Assembly (NCBI GenBank): GCA_023424275.1
Contig: JAFAED010000385.1
Location: 1 to 8,027, forward strand
DNA length: 8,027 nt
Origin: Pseudomonadota bacterium
Lineage (GTDB): Bacteria > Pseudomonadota > Alphaproteobacteria > Sphingomonadales > Sphingomonadaceae
Direction: 5' to 3'
The position numbers and the translations under genes are program-made. Within the stretch, counting starts at the first letter, position 1. Each line of letters begins with the position of its first letter. Shown here one piece after another: positions 5,139 through 8,027 of this stretch. Under the pieces are notes generated by a model. The model ran no database searches, was not told where the DNA came from, and was given only the letters and a program-made list of their open reading frames with translations.

Positions 5139-5999
5139 ATGTCCGAAGCCCAGACCGCCCCCACCCACGACTGGAATGGCGACAGCGGAACCCGCTGGGC
5201 CGCCAACCTTGAACGCCTCGACCTGATGCTCGAAGCGTTCGGCCGGGCCGCGATCGAGGCTGCAGGGGCACAGGCAGGCGAGCATATTCTCGACATCGGT
5301 TGCGGATCGGGCACCTCATCCTTCACGCTCGCCGGGCAAACGGGCGCCGCCGGTCATGTTCTGGGTGTCGACATATCGGAGCAGCTTGTCGACATCGCCC
5401 GCGCCGCCACGCCTGCCGGCGCGCCGGTCGAATTTCGCTGCACCGACGCCGCGACTGCTCCCCTCCCTGCGGGACACTTCGACCTTCTCTTCTCGCGCTT
5501 CGGCGTGATGTTCTTCGACGATCCGGTCGCGGCGTTCGCGCATATGCGGCAGGCGCTGAAACCGGGCGGGCGGCTTGCCTTCGTCTGCTGGCGCGGCGCA
5601 CAGGAAAATGACTGGGTTCGGCTGCCGATGGCGGCGATCCGGGATATCGTCCAGCCCATACCCGCCGATCCGAACGCGCCGGGTCCCTTCGCCTTCGGAG
5701 ATCGCGGCCGGCTGACGGACATTCTCGAACAGGCGGGCTTTGCCGGGATCGACGTCAAACCCTTTGACGCAACGATTCCCTACGGCAGCGGCGCCACGCG
5801 CGAAGCGGCTATCGACGATGCACTCGACATGGCGTTTCAGGTGGGGCCCCTGTCGCGCGCCCTGGCCGATCAGCCCGACGATACCCGGGCCCGCGCAGCG
5901 ACAGCCGTTCGCCTGGCCTTTGCAGGACGTCCGGGGGACAGATCCGTGCTGATCGACGGCGCGGCATGGCTGGTGACCGCGCGCAACGGAGCCGCATAA
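5139..5999 (+). CDS. Class I SAM-dependent methyltransferase
   Basis: A 286-residue Rossmann-fold methyltransferase of the Methyltransf_11/25 type. Motif I, HILDIGCGSGTSS (49-61), binds SAM; motif II acid VLGVDISEQLVDIAR (74-88) contacts the ribose; FRCTDAATAPLPAGHFDLLFSRFGVMFFDDP (99-129) carries the motif III aspartate and post-III strand; LKPGGRLAFVCWR (140-152) is the usual post-motif. The first 45 residues carry DWNGDSGTRWAANLERLD, frequent in this family, and there is no signal peptide, so it acts in the cytoplasm. The C-terminal 120 residues should form the substrate cap, but they do not identify the acceptor. The ATG at 5139 has an AAGGAG 5 nt upstream. It is monocistronic, divergent from glk and convergent with tRNA-Arg. 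The Fur-like site in its promoter hints at iron control. The substrate (small molecule, quinone or lipid) is unknown. Confidence 0.9.
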   Translation: MSEAQTAPTHDWNGDSGTRWAANLERLDLMLEAFGRAAIEAAGAQAGEHILDIGCGSGTSSFTLAGQTGAAGHVLGVDISEQLVDIARAATPAGAPVEFRCTDAATAPLPAGHFDLLFSRFGVMFFDDPVAAFAHMRQALKPGGRLAFVCWRGAQENDWVRLPMAAIRDIVQPIPADPNAPGPFAFGDRGRLTDILEQAGFAGIDVKPFDATIPYGSGATREAAIDDALDMAFQVGPLSRALADQPDDTRARAATAVRLAFAGRPGDRSVLIDGAAWLVTARNGAA

Positions 6000-6027
6000 G
6001 CGGCAAGATTACTGGTATTTGGGGAAA

Positions 6028-6104
6028 TGGCGCACCCGGAACGATTCGAACGTCCGACCCTCAGATTCGTAGTCTGATGCTCTATCCAGCTGAGCTACGG
6101 GTGC
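6028..6104 (-). tRNA. tRNA-Arg(ACG)
   Basis: A 77-nt cloverleaf with an encoded 3' CCA. Acceptor GCACCCG pairs with CGGGTGC, with discriminator G73. The D-arm is the classical GCTCAGCTGGATAGAGC. The anticodon stem TCAGA/TCTGA holds the loop CTACGAA, giving anticodon ACG. The T-arm GGACG-TTCGAAT-CGTTC has one G-T pair. A34 would be deaminated to inosine by TadA so that CGU, CGC and CGA are read; CGC is a heavily used arginine codon in this window. The 3' end is only 28 bp from the convergent methyltransferase stop, and no terminator hairpin is visible there. Confidence 0.97.
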
Positions 6105-6116
6105 GTGGAGAGGCGC

Positions 6117-6144
6117 CTTTAAGACCCGTCGCGCGGGGGCGCAA
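6117..6144 (-). promoter_or_regulatory. Candidate promoter of tRNA-Arg
   Basis: On the minus strand TTGCGC (6144-6139) and TTAAAG (6122-6117) are 16 bp apart. The expected start falls a few bases before the tRNA 5' end at 6104. A GC-rich discriminator (GGCGCC) follows the -10, as in stringently controlled stable-RNA promoters. The -35 sits in the loop of a small GGGGG/CCCCC hairpin (6135-6149) at the DUF1254 stop codon. Confidence 0.4.
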
Positions 6145-6148
6145 CCCC

Positions 6149-6676
6149 CTATTTCAGCTTTGTGACCGTTCCGCACGATGATTGGCGGCGAACCGCGTCG
6201 ATTGCCTGAATTTCCGTGGGGTCTTTCAGCAGGATGCGGACCAGCGCGATGCCATGATCCTGATTCGTGCGAACGACCTCGGCGCCTTTGGGCACCTCTT
6301 GCCCCGCGCGCGCAACGATGATTCGAAACGGCTTGCTGCCTGCCTCGACATCGTTGCGCACGAAAATCACGTCGGTCGCCGCATCGAAAATGCTGAGCGA
6401 GGAATAGCGGCCGGGAACGGGCACGACATCGATCGCGACCGGCCCCTCGGACAGATTATAGGGGCAGCTCGAATAGGCGAGGTCGGGGCTGGGTCGCACC
6501 ACCGGCTGACGCTCGGGATTCGCGAGATTGCCATAGGACATGCTGTTGATACCGCCCTGCCCCAGCCGCTCGATGGCGACATTCATCAGGCCATAGGGAA
6601 TCGCCCGGATCGCGGTCCAGGATGTGATTGCCGCGACGATCAGGCCAAGGGCGAGCGGGCCAAGCCAGTTGCGCAT
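6149..6676 (-). CDS. DUF1254 domain-containing membrane-anchored protein
   Basis: A 175-residue protein with one N-terminal hydrophobic segment (about 5-22, LGPLALGLIVAAITSW), probably an uncleaved membrane anchor with the rest in the periplasm. The body carries the DUF1254 (PF06863) pattern: RPSPDLAYSSCPYNLSEGPVAIDV (61-84), PGRYSSLSIFDAATDVIFV (88-106) and GIALVRILLKDP (142-153). The family's function is not established. In many bacteria DUF1254 is fused to DUF1214 in one protein of more than 400 residues; here they are separate neighbouring genes. The start ATG is 1 bp after the DUF1214 stop (TGA-G-ATG) with AAGGAGG about 9 nt upstream inside the end of that gene, so translation is probably coupled. 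Two cysteines (C71, C168) could form a periplasmic disulfide. The gene ends in TAG. Confidence 0.85.
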   Translation of the reverse strand: MRNWLGPLALGLIVAAITSWTAIRAIPYGLMNVAIERLGQGGINSMSYGNLANPERQPVVRPSPDLAYSSCPYNLSEGPVAIDVVPVPGRYSSLSIFDAATDVIFVRNDVEAGSKPFRIIVARAGQEVPKGAEVVRTNQDHGIALVRILLKDPTEIQAIDAVRRQSSCGTVTKLK

Positions 6677-6677
6677 C

Positions 6678-7253
6678 TCAGCAGCCCTCCTTCACGATTT
6701 TCGGGAGAACCGCTTTCGCCGGGTCAGCGCGAAACGCCTTGCCGGGATTGTACATACGCAGGGTCAGGTGAAAGGGCTGCCCCTTCGTTCCCGGCAGCCA
6801 TGCACCGTCGGCGGGTTTGGCGGGCGCGATGGTGACGCGCCACGTCCCCTTGGCATCGAGCGCGACATTCGCCCCGTTCACCGACCAGATATTCGCCGGA
6901 TTGGCGACCAGATAGCCCGCCTCGTCATAGATGGTAACGCTCCACCAGCGCGCGTCGAGCGGCGCCCCCGACAGGCTGTATCGGCAATTGCCGTCGAGCG
7001 GCGCGCCAGCCGCATCGGTCTTGGCCGACCAATAGACGGTTTCCTTCGCCGGCAGCGCGAGCAGGCCCGCGCGCGCCACCGCCGCACGGGTCACGGGATC
7101 GGTCGCCTTGGTTCCAAAGCCGAGCGAGGTCGACCACGGGCCATTGACGATCGCCCCGCCACTGAGCCCGCCGCCGGTTATCGCCCACGCCGCACCGAGC
7201 CCCACCGCCAATCCGCCCACCAATGTGATCGTATAGCGGTGCCAGCTCTTCAT
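6678..7253 (-). CDS. DUF1214 domain-containing membrane-anchored protein
   Basis: A 191-residue protein with an N-terminal hydrophobic segment (about 8-26, TITLVGGLAVGLGAAWAIT), read as a membrane anchor or signal peptide. The DUF1214 (PF06742) features are YWSAKTDAAGAPLDGNCRY (74-92), ARWWSVTIYDEAGYLVANP (101-119) and AWLPGTKGQPFHLTLRMYNP (151-170). The fold in this family is a small beta-rich domain; its biochemical role is not known. The ATG at 7253 lies 15 bp after the ppdK stop, with only a weak GGGGG-type ribosome binding site, so it may be read through from ppdK. Its last codons (K-E-G-C) contain the AAGGAGG used by the DUF1254 gene. Cysteines are at C90 and at the C-terminal residue C191. 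Confidence 0.85.
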   Translation of the reverse strand: MKSWHRYTITLVGGLAVGLGAAWAITGGGLSGGAIVNGPWSTSLGFGTKATDPVTRAAVARAGLLALPAKETVYWSAKTDAAGAPLDGNCRYSLSGAPLDARWWSVTIYDEAGYLVANPANIWSVNGANVALDAKGTWRVTIAPAKPADGAWLPGTKGQPFHLTLRMYNPGKAFRADPAKAVLPKIVKEGC

Positions 7254-7268
7254 GCGGTTTGCCCCCGG

Positions 7269-8027
<759 letters not shown>

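Noticed and set aside
6000..6027. Shared terminator between the methyltransferase and tRNA-Arg
   Set aside because: Only 28 bp separate them and I find no stem with a T-run on either strand.
6028..6104. tRNA-Arg as attachment site of an integrated element
   Set aside because: No repeat of the tRNA 3' end, integrase or change in composition is visible on either side within the window.

Overview
The window is a GC-rich (by eye about 63-66% G+C) chromosomal segment with alphaproteobacterial character. Gene content, protein sequences, the CCCCGGCGAAAGCCGGGG palindrome between genes and a tRNA-Arg(ACG) suggest a sphingomonad such as Sphingopyxis. The genus is an inference from pattern memory, not a database result. 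Codon and base use look uniform, and I see no phage, transposase, CRISPR array or foreign island.

Left part (1-3945): a polyamine uptake and breakdown locus. The 3' end of a PotG/SpuF-type putrescine ABC-transporter ATPase (+ strand) converges on a minus-strand cluster. Read in its own direction, the cluster is glucokinase (glk), a gamma-glutamyl-GABA hydrolase of the PuuD/SpuA family, a putrescine-pyruvate aminotransferase (SpuC), and a YedI/DUF808 inner-membrane protein. SpuC and PuuD belong to the transamination and gamma-glutamylation routes of putrescine catabolism, and PotG energises putrescine import, so the set resembles a rearranged version of the Pseudomonas spuABCDEFGH operon. The convergent gap 445-768 is packed with inverted repeats: a LacI-operator-like 12-bp palindrome, a weak terminator candidate, two tandem palindromic units sharing one arm, and a 27-bp perfect inverted repeat of REP type. 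The 103-bp spuC leader holds a strong hairpin followed by five Ts, and the spuC Shine-Dalgarno lies inside its 3' arm.

Middle (4020-5999): glk is divergent from a class I SAM-dependent methyltransferase. The 147-bp gap holds a sigma70-like promoter for the methyltransferase overlapped by a near-perfect Fur-box-like palindrome, plus an unrelated 12-bp palindrome.

Right part (6028-8027): on the minus strand, the 3' third of pyruvate phosphate dikinase (ppdK) is followed at 15 bp by a DUF1214 protein, then 1 bp later by its partner DUF1254 protein, then by tRNA-Arg(ACG) with an encoded CCA and a plausible promoter of its own. The tRNA converges on the methyltransferase, leaving only 28 bp between them.

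No wholly new system is evident. The genes are conserved families; the less ordinary content is in the intergenic DNA (spuC leader hairpin, tandem palindromes, Fur-like site) and in the pairing of glucokinase with polyamine catabolism.
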